Counted from the stretch's first letter, positions 8,295-17,197 are shown. The stretch is 64,000 bases of DNA from Roseobacter sp. CCS2 (GCF_000169435.1 NZ_AAYB01000002.1:744001-808000); one strand, 5' to 3'. Notes: a model not told the origin generated them from the sequence alone. Translations and numbers: made by a program.

Positions 8295-9566
8295 TTACTT
8301 GATCGCGACGACTTTTGCCGATTTGCGCTTGGGTGCATCAGCGTTCGCATCAATAAAATCCAGCACCAATGGCCGGATATTGTTGCGCCAGCTACGGCCC
8401 GCGAAGATACCGTAGTGACCGGCACCCGGTTCCAGATGTGCCGCCTTTTTGTCGTCAGGCAGACCGGTTAGTAAACCCAACGCGGCCAAACACTGGCCCG
8501 GCGCGGAAATATCATCATCCTCGCCCTCAACGATTTTTACGGCAACGGTTGTAATCTTGCTGAAATCGACCTTGTGGCCTGCGACCACAAATTCGTTCTG
8601 TGCGATTTCGCTACCTTTGAAGATACGCTCAACCGTGGAAAGATAAAATTCTGCCGTCATGTCCATCACGGCAAGGTATTCGTCATAAAAGTCGTTATGG
8701 CGGTCATGCTCGGATGCTTCGCCTTTTGCGACGCGAATAATCTCATCACGGAACGCATTGGTGTGCGTTTCCGAATTCATCGAAATGAAAGAGGCCAGTT
8801 GCAAAAGACCGGGGTAAACCATGCGGCCCACACCGGAATATTTGAAACCAACCCGCTGGATCATCGTTTCTTCAAGCTGGCCCATGGTAACGGACCGGCC
8901 AAAGTCTGTCACCTCGGTATGGTTCGCCTCGGGGTCAACGGGACCACCGATCAAGGTCAGCGACCGTGGCTGGGCGTCAGGATCAAGTTCTGCCAGATAG
9001 GCTGTTGCGGCCAGCGCAAGCGGCACAGGTTGGCACACAGCGATGACGTGAATGTCAGGGCCAAGTGCGCGCATGAATTCCATCAGATAAAGGGTGTAAT
9101 CCTCAATATCGAACTTGCCAGCGCTGACTGGAATGTCGCGGGCATTGTGCCAGTCGGTGATGTAAACATCGGCATCCGGCAAAAGGCTGATCACGGTTTT
9201 GCGCAGCAACGTCGCATAGTGACCGGACATAGGCGCGACCAACATAACCCGGCGCTTGCTGTGTTTGCGTCCCGGCATTGTAAAGTGGATCAGATCGCCA
9301 AAAGGCTTTTCAACCACGGTTTCAACGACAACAGGATAATCCTTGCCCTTTTCGCCTGTCACCGGTGGAATATTCCAATCCGGCTTCATGACCATCCGCG
9401 AAAAAGTACGCTCTGTCACTTCGCCCCAAGCCTTGAGCCAATCCATCGCAGGGTTCGCCCCCCATGACATCATCGGGTAAGATGCAAACGCATTTGCGGT
9501 CGCCCCAAGCCACTGATTGGTGTTACGCATGCTTTCCATCAGGTCGTAGGTCATCATATACTTCAT
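8295..9566 (-). CDS. phaZ: intracellular polyhydroxyalkanoate depolymerase
   Basis: A 423-residue enzyme that degrades stored poly(3-hydroxybutyrate) granules inside the cell. The lipase-box-like motif AVCQPVP carries Cys178 as nucleophile, as in Cupriavidus-type intracellular depolymerases. Other family marks are MLVAPMSGHYATLLRKTV, DVYITDWHNARDIPV, VEGEDDDISAPGQ (acid) and EPGAGHYGIFAGRSWR (His). There is no signal peptide. GGAG nine bases before ATG 9566 supports the start. It is divergent from phaC across 68 bases that contain one PhaR-type operator, so storage synthesis and degradation are probably controlled together. Confidence 0.95.
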   Translation of the reverse strand: MKYMMTYDLMESMRNTNQWLGATANAFASYPMMSWGANPAMDWLKAWGEVTERTFSRMVMKPDWNIPPVTGEKGKDYPVVVETVVEKPFGDLIHFTMPGRKHSKRRVMLVAPMSGHYATLLRKTVISLLPDADVYITDWHNARDIPVSAGKFDIEDYTLYLMEFMRALGPDIHVIAVCQPVPLALAATAYLAELDPDAQPRSLTLIGGPVDPEANHTEVTDFGRSVTMGQLEETMIQRVGFKYSGVGRMVYPGLLQLASFISMNSETHTNAFRDEIIRVAKGEASEHDRHNDFYDEYLAVMDMTAEFYLSTVERIFKGSEIAQNEFVVAGHKVDFSKITTVAVKIVEGEDDDISAPGQCLAALGLLTGLPDDKKAAHLEPGAGHYGIFAGRSWRNNIRPLVLDFIDANADAPKRKSAKVVAIK

Positions 9567-9597
9567 GTACTTAGTCTCCGATGGCGGGCGCAGACGA

Positions 9598-9617
9598 TAT
9601 GCTGCACCTGCAGCATA
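9598..9617. promoter_or_regulatory. PhaR-type operator between phaZ and phaC
   Basis: TATGCTGC-ACCT-GCAGCATA is a perfect 8-bp inverted repeat. Its core is CTGC-N4-GCAG, matching the CTGC-N3/4-GCAG target described for PhaR of Paracoccus. It lies 17 bases before the phaC ATG and 31 before the phaZ ATG, so one bound repressor could affect both genes. Confidence 0.82.
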
Positions 9618-9634
9618 CGCATAGGAACGTTAAA

Positions 9635-11431
9635 ATGACAACAAACGATTTAGACGCGCAAGAGAGTGTCGGCCAGAATGTCGCAAAACTAGAGGCCAAC
9701 CTTGCGCGGGTCGAAGAACTGACCCAACGTTTGTTGAATGTGATGGGGCAGGGCCGTACGGTGGCGCCGTCACTACAAGGGCCGAGCCAAGAACTTTATA
9801 TGAAGGCTGCGACGGCCTATATGACTGAAATGATGCACAATCCGGCCAAACTGATTGAGCATCAACTGGAATTCTGGGGCAAATCAGTAAAGCATTACGT
9901 TGAGGCACAGCACCTGCTGGCGCAAGGCAAGCTTGAGACCCCAACAGACGACACGCCCAAAGATCGCCGCTTTAGTCACGAGCTTTGGGATACAAACCCT
10001 TACTTCAATTTTATCAAGCAACAGTATCTGATGAACGCTTCTGCAGTGCAGCAGGCGGTAGAAGATATCGACACGCTTGATTCTGAGGAAAAGAAGCGTC
10101 TGCGCTATTTCAGCCAGCAAATGGTCGATATGATCAGCCCGACCAATTTTCTGCCCACAAACCCCGAGGCTTTGGCCTTGGCGGCAGAGACCGAAGGCGA
10201 AAGCCTTGTGGCAGGGCTAGAAAATATGATCGCTGATCTGGAAGCCAATGATGGTGATCTGGTTGTCACGCTGGCTGATAAGGACGCCTTCACGCTGGGT
10301 GAAAACCTGGCCACAACACCCGGTTCGGTGGTCTATCGCAACCACATGTTCGAGCTGATCCAATATGCGCCAAGCACCGAAAAGGTGTACGAGACCCCGC
10401 TGATCATCTTTCCACCGTGGATCAACAAATTCTATATTTTGGACCTCAAGCCCCAAAATAGCCTGATCAAATGGGCTGTGGCACAAGGCTACACGGTATT
10501 CGTTGTCTCATGGGTGAACCCCGACGCGGGCTATCGCGACACGTCGATGACCGACTATGTCGAAGATGGATACCTGACAGCGATTAAAGAGGTCAAAGAC
10601 ATCTGCGGCGTGAAAAAGGTGAACGCTGTGGGGTATTGCATCGCAGGCACGACGCTGTCGCTGACGCTGGCACTGATGAAAAAGCGCAAAGACAAATCCA
10701 TCAATAGCGCGACATTCTTCACCACACTCACTGATTTCTCGGACCGGGGCGAAGTGGGCGTATTTCTTGACGACGATTTTGTTGATGGAATTGAGGCTGA
10801 GGTTCAGGAAAACGGCGTGCTGGATTCGTTCTTCATGTCGCGCACTTTCTCTTACCTGCGGTCCAATGATCTGATCTACGGCCCAGCGATCAAAAGCTAT
10901 ATGATGGGCAAGGCACCACCGGCCTTTGATCTGCTTTATTGGAACGGGGATGGGACGAATTTGCCTGCGGGCATGTCTGTCGAATATCTGCGCGGGCTAT
11001 GTCAGAACGATGAATTTGCGACCAAAGGTTTTGAAATCGCGGGTGAGACCGTACACATCAAGGATGTGACCGTGCCGGTCTGTGCCATTGCCTGCGAAAC
11101 AGATCACATCGCTGCATGGAAAAGCAGCTATACCGGTGTCGCCAAAATGGGTGCGAAGGATAAGACATTTATCCTGTCAGAAAGCGGCCATATCGCGGGT
11201 ATTATTAATCCGCCTGCAAAGAAGAAATATGGGCACTATACGAACCCTGAACTTGGGCTGACGGCCGATGATTGGCTGGATGCGGCGGACAAGCATGAGG
11301 GGTCGTGGTGGCCACGTTGGGACGCGTGGCTATCCAAAAAATCAGGTAAAAAAGTCACGGCGCGCGCGCCGGGAGATGACAATCACCCTGTTTTAGCATC
11401 GGCACCCGGCACCTACGTGATTGGTAAATAG
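9635..11431 (+). CDS. phaC: class I polyhydroxyalkanoate synthase
   Basis: A 598-residue enzyme that polymerises 3-hydroxyacyl-CoA into polyester granules. The N-terminal domain contains the PhaC signature SHELWDTNPYFNFIKQQYL. The catalytic alpha/beta domain has Cys335 in GYCIAGT, Asp490 in ACETDHIAAW and His519 in ESGHIAGI. Length fits class I, which works as a homodimer without PhaE. ATG 9635 was chosen over 9581 because the operator lies between them and MTTNDLDAQESVG is a typical start; its ribosome site (AGGAACG) is weak. Confidence 0.97.
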   Translation: MTTNDLDAQESVGQNVAKLEANLARVEELTQRLLNVMGQGRTVAPSLQGPSQELYMKAATAYMTEMMHNPAKLIEHQLEFWGKSVKHYVEAQHLLAQGKLETPTDDTPKDRRFSHELWDTNPYFNFIKQQYLMNASAVQQAVEDIDTLDSEEKKRLRYFSQQMVDMISPTNFLPTNPEALALAAETEGESLVAGLENMIADLEANDGDLVVTLADKDAFTLGENLATTPGSVVYRNHMFELIQYAPSTEKVYETPLIIFPPWINKFYILDLKPQNSLIKWAVAQGYTVFVVSWVNPDAGYRDTSMTDYVEDGYLTAIKEVKDICGVKKVNAVGYCIAGTTLSLTLALMKKRKDKSINSATFFTTLTDFSDRGEVGVFLDDDFVDGIEAEVQENGVLDSFFMSRTFSYLRSNDLIYGPAIKSYMMGKAPPAFDLLYWNGDGTNLPAGMSVEYLRGLCQNDEFATKGFEIAGETVHIKDVTVPVCAIACETDHIAAWKSSYTGVAKMGAKDKTFILSESGHIAGIINPPAKKKYGHYTNPELGLTADDWLDAADKHEGSWWPRWDAWLSKKSGKKVTARAPGDDNHPVLASAPGTYVIGK

Positions 11432-11471
11432 CGGAAATTTCACGATAAATCGAAAGTATAGAAAAAATATG

Positions 11472-11482
11472 CTGCAGTGCAG
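11472..11482. promoter_or_regulatory. PhaR-type operator 1 upstream of phaP
   Basis: CTGC-AGT-GCAG matches the PhaR target CTGC-N3-GCAG exactly. It lies upstream of the -35 of the proposed phaP promoter. Its centre is 28 bp from that of operator 2. Confidence 0.78.
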
Positions 11483-11491
11483 AAAAAACCC

Positions 11492-11520
11492 TTGAAATGC
11501 TGCGCTGCAGCATGCATATT
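11492..11520 (+). promoter_or_regulatory. phaP promoter with PhaR operator 2 in its spacer
   Basis: TTGAAA (11492-11497, five of six to the -35 consensus) and CATATT (11515-11520, four of six to the -10) are separated by exactly 17 bases. The dyad ATGCTGC-GCT-GCAGCAT (11497-11513) fills that spacer, so bound PhaR would block polymerase directly. The predicted transcript start is near 11527, leaving a leader of about 54 bases before the phaP ATG. Confidence 0.65.
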
Positions 11521-11580
11521 GGTGTCAGACGATAACAGCGGGTGTCCCCCGCACAGATGAATAACTGAAAGGTTGATACC

Positions 11581-12033
11581 ATGGCTGCTAAAGCACAAGA
11601 CTTCACCGCGATCTTCAAAGACATGACAGGCGCGTTCCCTGTAGACACAAAAGCAATGGAAGAGCAGTTCAAGAACCAGACTGCCCTGGCCGAGAAAATG
11701 TCTGCAGTTGCAATCGACGCTGCTGGCAAATCTGCTGAGCTGTCCGCAAAGTGGACACAGGACACACTTGCGAAAGTAGAAGCAATGTCCAAAGCAAAGG
11801 CAGAGCCTGCTGACTATGCAAAAGCAATGACAGATTTCGCATCTGCATCTGCTGAATCCGCTGCCGAGCACATGTCTGCTTTCGCTGAAATCGCGAAAAA
11901 AGTTCAGACACAAACAATGGAGCTGGTTATGGCTGCAGGCAAAGACATGTCCGAGGACATGAACGCTGCTGCCAAGAAAGCACAGACAGAGCTGACAGCT
12001 GCTGCCAAGAAGGCAACTGCTGCTGCAAAGTAA
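11581..12033 (+). CDS. phaP: phasin, PHA granule-associated protein
   Basis: A 150-residue helical, Ala- and Lys-rich protein of the phasin family that coats PHA granules and controls their number and size. The N-terminal phasin motif FKDMTGAFPVDTKAMEEQFKN is followed by long amphipathic helices and a lysine/alanine tail (AAAKKATAAAK). Codon use is strikingly uniform (repeated GCT, GCA, ACA), as in highly expressed genes. The leader carries two PhaR operators and a terminator follows, so it forms its own strong, repressible unit. Confidence 0.95.
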   Translation: MAAKAQDFTAIFKDMTGAFPVDTKAMEEQFKNQTALAEKMSAVAIDAAGKSAELSAKWTQDTLAKVEAMSKAKAEPADYAKAMTDFASASAESAAEHMSAFAEIAKKVQTQTMELVMAAGKDMSEDMNAAAKKAQTELTAAAKKATAAAK

Positions 12034-12074
12034 GCAAAGCGAAATCGCCCTGACCTCCCTCAGGGTTTGATTTG

Positions 12075-12110
12075 AAAGACGGTTTGCGCAAGCGGGCCGT
12101 CTTTTGTTTT
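12075..12110 (+). terminator. intrinsic terminator after phaP
   Basis: AAAGACGG (12075-12082) pairs with CCGTCTTT (12097-12104), followed by TGTTTT. It separates phaP from phaR. Confidence 0.82.
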
Positions 12111-12152
12111 GTGCAAAGGCTTTCTTTTTTAGCAGGCGCGGCATAGGCTTCT

Positions 12153-12163
12153 CTGCACCGCAA
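12153..12163. promoter_or_regulatory. near-match PhaR operator upstream of phaR
   Basis: CTGC-ACC-GCAA matches seven of the eight fixed bases of the PhaR target and lies 21 bases before the phaR start. It would allow autoregulation, but the palindrome is short and imperfect, so this is tentative. Confidence 0.3.
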
Positions 12164-12183
12164 CATCCTTGGGAGGGACGCCC

Positions 12184-12732
12184 GTGGCCAAGACTGACAA
12201 ACCGCTGCTGATCAAGCGCTACGCGAGCCGCCGTCTCTATAACACCGAGACGAGCGATTATGTGACACTTGAAGATATCGCGACCTTCATCCGTGAAGGC
12301 CGCGAGGTGCAGATTGTTGACCTGAAATCCGGTGATGATCTGACCCGCCAATATTTGTTGCAAATTATCGCAGAACACGAAAGCCGCGGCGAAAGTGTGT
12401 TGCCTGTTGATGTACTGACCGATCTGGTCCGCAGCTATACCAGCCAGGCTGCATCCGTTGTGCCGCAGTTCCTGCAAGCCAGTTTTGACATGCTGCGCGA
12501 GGGCCAGTCGAAGGCGATGGAGAACATGGGCAAAGCCAACCCAATGGCAAACATGCCTGGTTTCGACGCGATGCGCGCCCAGCAGGAAGCATTTTTCAAG
12601 GCCATGACCGGCGGTATGATGGCCGGTGGCACAGCATCAGATTCTGACGAAAACAAAGAAAACGGCGATCTGGGCGAGATTAAAGACCAACTTGCCGCGT
12701 TACAGGAAAAGCTGTCAAAGATGGGTAAATAG
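12184..12732 (+). CDS. phaR: PHA synthesis repressor
   Basis: A 182-residue DNA-binding repressor that also binds PHA granules and so releases phaP expression when polymer accumulates. The PHB accumulation regulatory N-terminal domain is unmistakable (IKRYASRRLYNTETSDYVTLEDI, about 7-30), followed by the second domain (LTRQYLLQIIAEHESRG) and a Met- and Ala-rich C-terminal half ending in a short coiled coil (IKDQLAALQEKLSKMG). GTG 12184 follows GGGAGGGA; the TTG at 12169 is inside that ribosome site and was rejected. Confidence 0.95.
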   Translation: MAKTDKPLLIKRYASRRLYNTETSDYVTLEDIATFIREGREVQIVDLKSGDDLTRQYLLQIIAEHESRGESVLPVDVLTDLVRSYTSQAASVVPQFLQASFDMLREGQSKAMENMGKANPMANMPGFDAMRAQQEAFFKAMTGGMMAGGTASDSDENKENGDLGEIKDQLAALQEKLSKMGK

Positions 12733-12755
12733 GCAGAGTTTGTGCTATTGTCCTG

Positions 12756-13283
12756 TTACTTTAACCGCTTGTGACGATACCAATTTAAGGCATCTTTTTC
12801 GACTGCTGAAATGAACGGGCCTTTGCCATCTATATAGCTGTTCTGATGCGGCGACTGCACATCTGTAAGTGCCGCTTTCAGGGCCGAGTATGCAGTTGCG
12901 ACCTCTTCATGGCATCTGAGGTAATCCCGAAAAGCGAGATGCCGTTCAATATGAGTGGAACCTTCGGCGAATATATGAAGATGATGGGTGCGTCGCCCGG
13001 TAGGATCGCTTTTACGAAAGTACCGCCTACCTTCAATGCCATATGACCCCATAGCCTCATAGCCAAGCGCGTGTATCATGTTTGACCGGGCATCAAATAA
13101 ATCAAGATCAGAGACTACGCCAAGCAGGTCGATAATTGGTTTGGCAAGGATACCCGCGATTGCGGTGCTCCCTATGTGGTGGATTGCAATCTGGTTCTTA
13201 CCAAGCGATGCCGAAATTGCTTTCGCCTCCATCACGAAGTCCGATGCCCAGCGGGAATTGTGAGGAACGACACAAACAACCAT
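12756..13283 (-). CDS. GrpB/UPF0157 family nucleotidyltransferase-like protein
   Basis: A 175-residue protein of the GrpB family, which has a nucleotidyltransferase fold. The key motif HHIGSTAIAGILAKPIIDLLG has the family's GST and the Asp expected to bind metal; YRKSDPTGRRTHHLHIF follows. Function in bacteria is not settled. In-frame alternatives are ATG 13298 and GTG 13310. ATG 13283 gives the usual MxxxVVPxxxxW start but its AGG is only three bases upstream, so the start is uncertain. It is convergent with phaR. Confidence 0.8.
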   Translation of the reverse strand: MVVCVVPHNSRWASDFVMEAKAISASLGKNQIAIHHIGSTAIAGILAKPIIDLLGVVSDLDLFDARSNMIHALGYEAMGSYGIEGRRYFRKSDPTGRRTHHLHIFAEGSTHIERHLAFRDYLRCHEEVATAYSALKAALTDVQSPHQNSYIDGKGPFISAVEKDALNWYRHKRLK

Positions 13284-13431
13284 AGACCTAAAATGCATGG
13301 GGATTGCCACTCGTGGAACGCCGTCGACCTGTAAACTGTGGGCCTTCGTGGGGAGCGGACGCGATACATCAGCTTTCCGGGAATTCGCCAGAACGATCGT
13401 TACGGTAAAGCGGGTTTATCGCGTATCTGAT

Positions 13432-14115
13432 TTAGACAACGACGCGCTCTTTGAAAAACCGCGCAATCTGATCAGCGATGCGTGCGTTGTCGACGGGTTC
13501 TTCCAGACTGTCAGTGGCTTTGGCAAGCAAGTCGTCAGGCACCACCCCCTTGCCCCGGAATGTGACCAGGCTGCTCATATATTCAATGCCAAATTCGGGG
13601 TGTGGCTGTGTGCTAAAGACGCGTTTGCCATAGATCAGCGCGGCATTGGTGCAGAAGGCGTTGCTGGCAATGACCGTGGCATCCTTTGGCAGCACGACAA
13701 CCTGATCCTGATGCCATGCATTCAGCGCCATTTCCTCACCTTCCCAAGCATAGGTTTGGCGACCAACAGCCCAGCCTTCGGCGAATTTCACGACGGTGCC
13801 ACCCAGCGCTTGCGCGATGATCTGATGGCCAAAGCAAATCCCAACCAGCGGAATATCAGCGGCATAGACATCGCGGATAAATGTTTCGAGTGGGGGAATG
13901 AAAGCGTGGTCCTCATAGACACCATGCCGCGACCCGGTGATCAGCCAACCGTCACAGGTGCTGATATCCTTGGGAAACTCCATATCCACCACGTTATATG
14001 TGCTGAAGTTGAACCCGTTACCCGCCAAAAGCCGTTCGAACAGCACATCATAATCGCCCGTTGTCTGCAAAAGCTGCTCGGGCGCGTGGCCGGTTTGTAG
14101 GATGCCGATCTTCAT
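13432..14115 (-). CDS. class-I glutamine amidotransferase (GATase1)
   Basis: A 227-residue protein of the GMP-synthase-like amidotransferase group. The nucleophile Cys is in GICFGHQIIAQALGG, and the His-Glu pair is in STQPHPEFGIEYM. It therefore can release ammonia from glutamine or cleave a gamma-glutamyl bond. It lies 66 bases after the gamma-glutamyl ligase gene on the same strand. By analogy with polyamine catabolism (PuuA with PuuD), it may cleave a gamma-glutamylated intermediate, though PuuD itself is a different peptidase-C26 type. Confidence 0.87.
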   Translation of the reverse strand: MKIGILQTGHAPEQLLQTTGDYDVLFERLLAGNGFNFSTYNVVDMEFPKDISTCDGWLITGSRHGVYEDHAFIPPLETFIRDVYAADIPLVGICFGHQIIAQALGGTVVKFAEGWAVGRQTYAWEGEEMALNAWHQDQVVVLPKDATVIASNAFCTNAALIYGKRVFSTQPHPEFGIEYMSSLVTFRGKGVVPDDLLAKATDSLEEPVDNARIADQIARFFKERVVV

Positions 14116-14181
14116 GGGCTGTCTCACTTTTGAATATTTACGATCAAGATAAGCGGACGGATAAAACCACCAGCCCCGAGG

Positions 14182-15513
14182 CTAAACAAGATCAAGATAA
14201 TGGTCGATCTGTTCTTCCGGTGTCATCTCTGCAAAATGCGCCATTTCCTGTCGTTTGGTGCGGATCAGATTATCAACCAGTTGTGAATCAAAGATGCGGC
14301 GCGCCAGATGGCTTTGTTCAAAGGCCTCTATTGCGTCTTCCCACGTGCTGGGCACTTGCGGCAGTTCTTGATCATAGGCGTTGCCTGTGATCGGCAAAGG
14401 CGGTGTTTTGCGATCCTCAATGCCAACCAAAGCGGACCCCAGTACCGCTGCGAGGAACAGGTAAGGATTCACATCGCCACCGGCCAGTCGATGCTCAATG
14501 CGTCTGGCGGCAAAACTGCCGCCGGGCACGCGGACCGATGCGGTTCGGTTGTCATAGGCCCAGCAAATGCTGGTCGGCGCATGGGCCCCGGGCACCAGCC
14601 GTTCATAACTGTTGCCGTGTGGTGCAAAGATCAGGGCCAGGTCAGGGATCCCGGCCAGACATCCTGCAATCGCGTGCTGCAACAGTGTCGTTCCTTCAAA
14701 CGTATCATTGGCGAATGCGTTGTTGCCGTCTTCATCCAAGACCGAAAAATGCGTGTGCAGCCCATTGCCCGCATAATCCTCATAAGGCTTCGCCATAAAG
14801 CTGGCCGCCATCCCGTGGTTGCGCGCCAGACCGCGAACCAGCATTTTGAAAAGCCATGCATCATCGGCGGCCTTCAATGCGTCCGGTACATGTTCAAGGT
14901 TCACTTCAAACTGACCTTCGCCACCTTCAGAAATAGCAGCTTCGGCGGGAATATTCATCGCGTCGCAGGCATCATACAGTTCGTTGAAAAACGCATCGAA
15001 CGTATCCAAGGCGCGCAGCGACAATATCTCGGCCCCGGCGCGGCGCTTGCCGGATCGCGGCGACTTTGGCTGGCGGATTTCGCGGCCGCTGTCATCGACC
15101 AGATAGAATTCCATCTCGGTGGCGGCAACCGGGGTCAGCCCGCGTTCTTTATACTGCTCTAACACGCGGGCCAAAGCATGGCGGGGGTCGCCAGAGAAGG
15201 GCACGCCGTCATCCGTGAACGACCACAGCGGAAGCAGGGCCGTCGGCGAACTGAGCCAAGGCATCGGCACATAGCCACGCTCGGTCGGCAGCAGCAGGCC
15301 ATCTGCGTCACCCGTTTCGAAAACCAGCGGGCTGTCGTCGATATCTTCCCCCCAAATATCGAGGTTCAGAACGGATAGCGGAAAGCGCGTGCCATCTTTT
15401 TCCAGCTTTTCGGCAAAGCGGCGCGGCACACGTTTGCCCCGCGCTTGCCCGTTCAGGTCAGCGGCACCGCAGCGCAGGTTGCGAATTTCGGGATGATCAT
15501 CAAGCCAGCTCAT
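14182..15513 (-). CDS. glutamine synthetase family gamma-glutamyl ligase
   Basis: A 443-residue protein of the glutamine synthetase family, group III/PuuA-like, smaller than GlnA. It keeps the metal-binding ATEMEFYLVD, the ATP and glutamate sites GNGLHTHFSVLDEDG and RLVPGAHAPTSICWAYDNR, and RIEHRLAGGDVNPY. It lacks the GlnA adenylylation motif. It probably joins glutamate to an amine such as putrescine or another primary amine. Its start overlaps the permease stop by four bases (ATGA), placing it in one operon with an amino-acid-type ABC importer, which may bring in the amine or amino acid it acts on. Confidence 0.88.
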   Translation of the reverse strand: MSWLDDHPEIRNLRCGAADLNGQARGKRVPRRFAEKLEKDGTRFPLSVLNLDIWGEDIDDSPLVFETGDADGLLLPTERGYVPMPWLSSPTALLPLWSFTDDGVPFSGDPRHALARVLEQYKERGLTPVAATEMEFYLVDDSGREIRQPKSPRSGKRRAGAEILSLRALDTFDAFFNELYDACDAMNIPAEAAISEGGEGQFEVNLEHVPDALKAADDAWLFKMLVRGLARNHGMAASFMAKPYEDYAGNGLHTHFSVLDEDGNNAFANDTFEGTTLLQHAIAGCLAGIPDLALIFAPHGNSYERLVPGAHAPTSICWAYDNRTASVRVPGGSFAARRIEHRLAGGDVNPYLFLAAVLGSALVGIEDRKTPPLPITGNAYDQELPQVPSTWEDAIEAFEQSHLARRIFDSQLVDNLIRTKRQEMAHFAEMTPEEQIDHYLDLV

Positions 15514-16316
15514 CGAATAATCTGCGGCCTCACCTTAATTTTTCGCCGTGCATCCTGTGGCAGATGACGGTTCAGACGGTTGTTCACCAATCCAAAGATA
15601 CCGATTACGACCAAGGTCAGCACAATGAAATAGCCCGCAAGGATCGGGTAGGGGATGAACGGGTTGAATGTCTTATCGGCAAAGTAGTTGGCGTAGTATA
15701 GCGCGTCACCCCGTTGCTGCGTTGCCGGAAAGCCCGAGAAAAATACCAGCGTTGTGGCGTGAAACAGAAAAATCGCTTCATTGGTATAGGCGGGCCACGC
15801 CAGCCGCAGCATGGTGGGCCAGATCACCCGCCGAAAGCGTGACCAACCGGACAGGCCGTAAGCGTCTGCCGCTTCGGTATCGCCTTTGGGAATGGATTGC
15901 AGGGCGCCATAGAAAATCTCGCCCGAATAGGCGGCAGTGTTCAGAAACAGCACGACCAAGGCGCCAGCCCAAGCGGAGGTTAGCGGATCAAAAAAGCTGC
16001 TGACGTCCTTGAGGCTGAGGAAGACGAAATATGCAAAGAAGAACTGGATAAACAAAGGCGAGCCGCGGAACACAAAAATAAACCACTCTGCCGGTTTACG
16101 GACCCAAGGGTTGCGCGCCGCCTTACCCATTGCCACTGCGGTGGCAAGGAAGAAGCCCGAACACAGCGCCACGATCCCAAAATAGATATTCCAGATCATG
16201 CCAGAGCCGATCAGCGTGAACTGCTGGCACAGTGTAAAGTCTGTACGCGGCAGCAAGCGCTCACCAATCCCTTGGCTGCGTAGGGCGTAGTCCGCAATCG
16301 TTTCCCAACAACTCAC
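15510..16316 (-). CDS. polar amino-acid ABC transporter permease (HisM-like)
   Basis: A 268-residue inner-membrane permease of the HisM/ArtM type with about five helices. The signature EAADAYGLSGWSRFRRVIWPTMLRLA (EAA loop) contacts the ATPase. The true start is GTG 16316, overlapping the stop of the upstream permease as GTGA; the open frame extends to 16451 only through the neighbouring gene. It forms a heterodimer with the next permease. Confidence 0.9.
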   Translation of the reverse strand: MSCWETIADYALRSQGIGERLLPRTDFTLCQQFTLIGSGMIWNIYFGIVALCSGFFLATAVAMGKAARNPWVRKPAEWFIFVFRGSPLFIQFFFAYFVFLSLKDVSSFFDPLTSAWAGALVVLFLNTAAYSGEIFYGALQSIPKGDTEAADAYGLSGWSRFRRVIWPTMLRLAWPAYTNEAIFLFHATTLVFFSGFPATQQRGDALYYANYFADKTFNPFIPYPILAGYFIVLTLVVIGIFGLVNNRLNRHLPQDARRKIKVRPQIIR

Positions 16317-17197
16317 GCTGCGGCCTTTCGTTGGGCTTCGCCCGCCGCTGTGGCTTGGCCGTGGGTCAGTTTGGCCATGATCTTGTCCAGCACAACCTCG
16401 GACACTTTCGTGAAGCACAGGTAGAACACCAGCAAGGCTGCGAAATACCACATGCGCCAGTCCGGGTGCGGATAGTCGGTAAACTGCGGTTGCTTGGCCC
16501 CGCCCAATTCACGCGCCCAATAGACGATATCCTCAACACCCAGCAAGAACAGAAGTGGCGTCGCTTTGATCAACACCATCCACAGGTTCGACAGGCCGGG
16601 CAGGGCATAAACCCACATTTGCGGGACCAGAACGCGCCAAAACGTCTGGCGGCGGCTCATCCCATAAGCCTCTGCCGTTTCGAGCTGACCTTTTGGCACA
16701 GCACGCATCGCGCCGAACAACACGTTCGCCGCAAAGGCCCCAAACACAATCGCAAAGGTCAGCACCGCGAGCAGGAAGCCATAGGTTTCATGCACCCATT
16801 GGGGCGCATTGCCCAAGGGCAGCTTGGCCGCCGTGCAAACGATAAAGTCGTTGCCTTGGCGCACGGGTTCATCCCAGTCGGGGCATTTGATCCGATGACG
16901 GATGTATTCAAACGCCTGATCCAATGCGATCACGAAGAACAAAAAGAACGCAATGTCAGGAATGCCGCGCACAACAGCAATGTAGGTTTTTCCGATCCAC
17001 CGCAGTGGGGCCACATTACTGCGCGCGGCAGAGGCCCCCGCAAACCCAAACGCAAGTGCCGTTGGGGCGGTAATCGACAGCAACAAAAGCACGGTCCCTA
17101 CCGCCCAATACATCGACATATGCTTGCCGGTGGTCAGGTAGCAGCTAAACCATTGGAACCCTTCCAATGCCGCCGGGTCGGTACAGAAACTGAACAT
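16313..17197 (-). CDS. polar amino-acid ABC transporter permease (HisQ-like)
   Basis: A 294-residue permease of the HisQ/ArtQ type. It has the EAA loop LETAEAYGMSRRQTFWRVLVPQM and a long insert between helices 2 and 3 (residues about 85-115, with two Cys). ATG 17197 follows AAGG. It heads the set HisQ-HisM-ligase-amidotransferase. The ATPase and binding protein are upstream on the same strand but separated by a terminator and a pseudogene, so the parts are now two transcription units or depend on read-through. Confidence 0.9.
   Translation of the reverse strand: MFSFCTDPAALEGFQWFSCYLTTGKHMSMYWAVGTVLLLLSITAPTALAFGFAGASAARSNVAPLRWIGKTYIAVVRGIPDIAFFLFFVIALDQAFEYIRHRIKCPDWDEPVRQGNDFIVCTAAKLPLGNAPQWVHETYGFLLAVLTFAIVFGAFAANVLFGAMRAVPKGQLETAEAYGMSRRQTFWRVLVPQMWVYALPGLSNLWMVLIKATPLLFLLGVEDIVYWARELGGAKQPQFTDYPHPDWRMWYFAALLVFYLCFTKVSEVVLDKIMAKLTHGQATAAGEAQRKAAA

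Noticed and set aside
11440..12477. 345-residue open frame on the minus strand across phaP and phaR
   Set aside because: It is Cys/Leu-rich antisense shadow of phaP and phaR, whose families, ribosome sites, promoter and terminator are clear on the plus strand.
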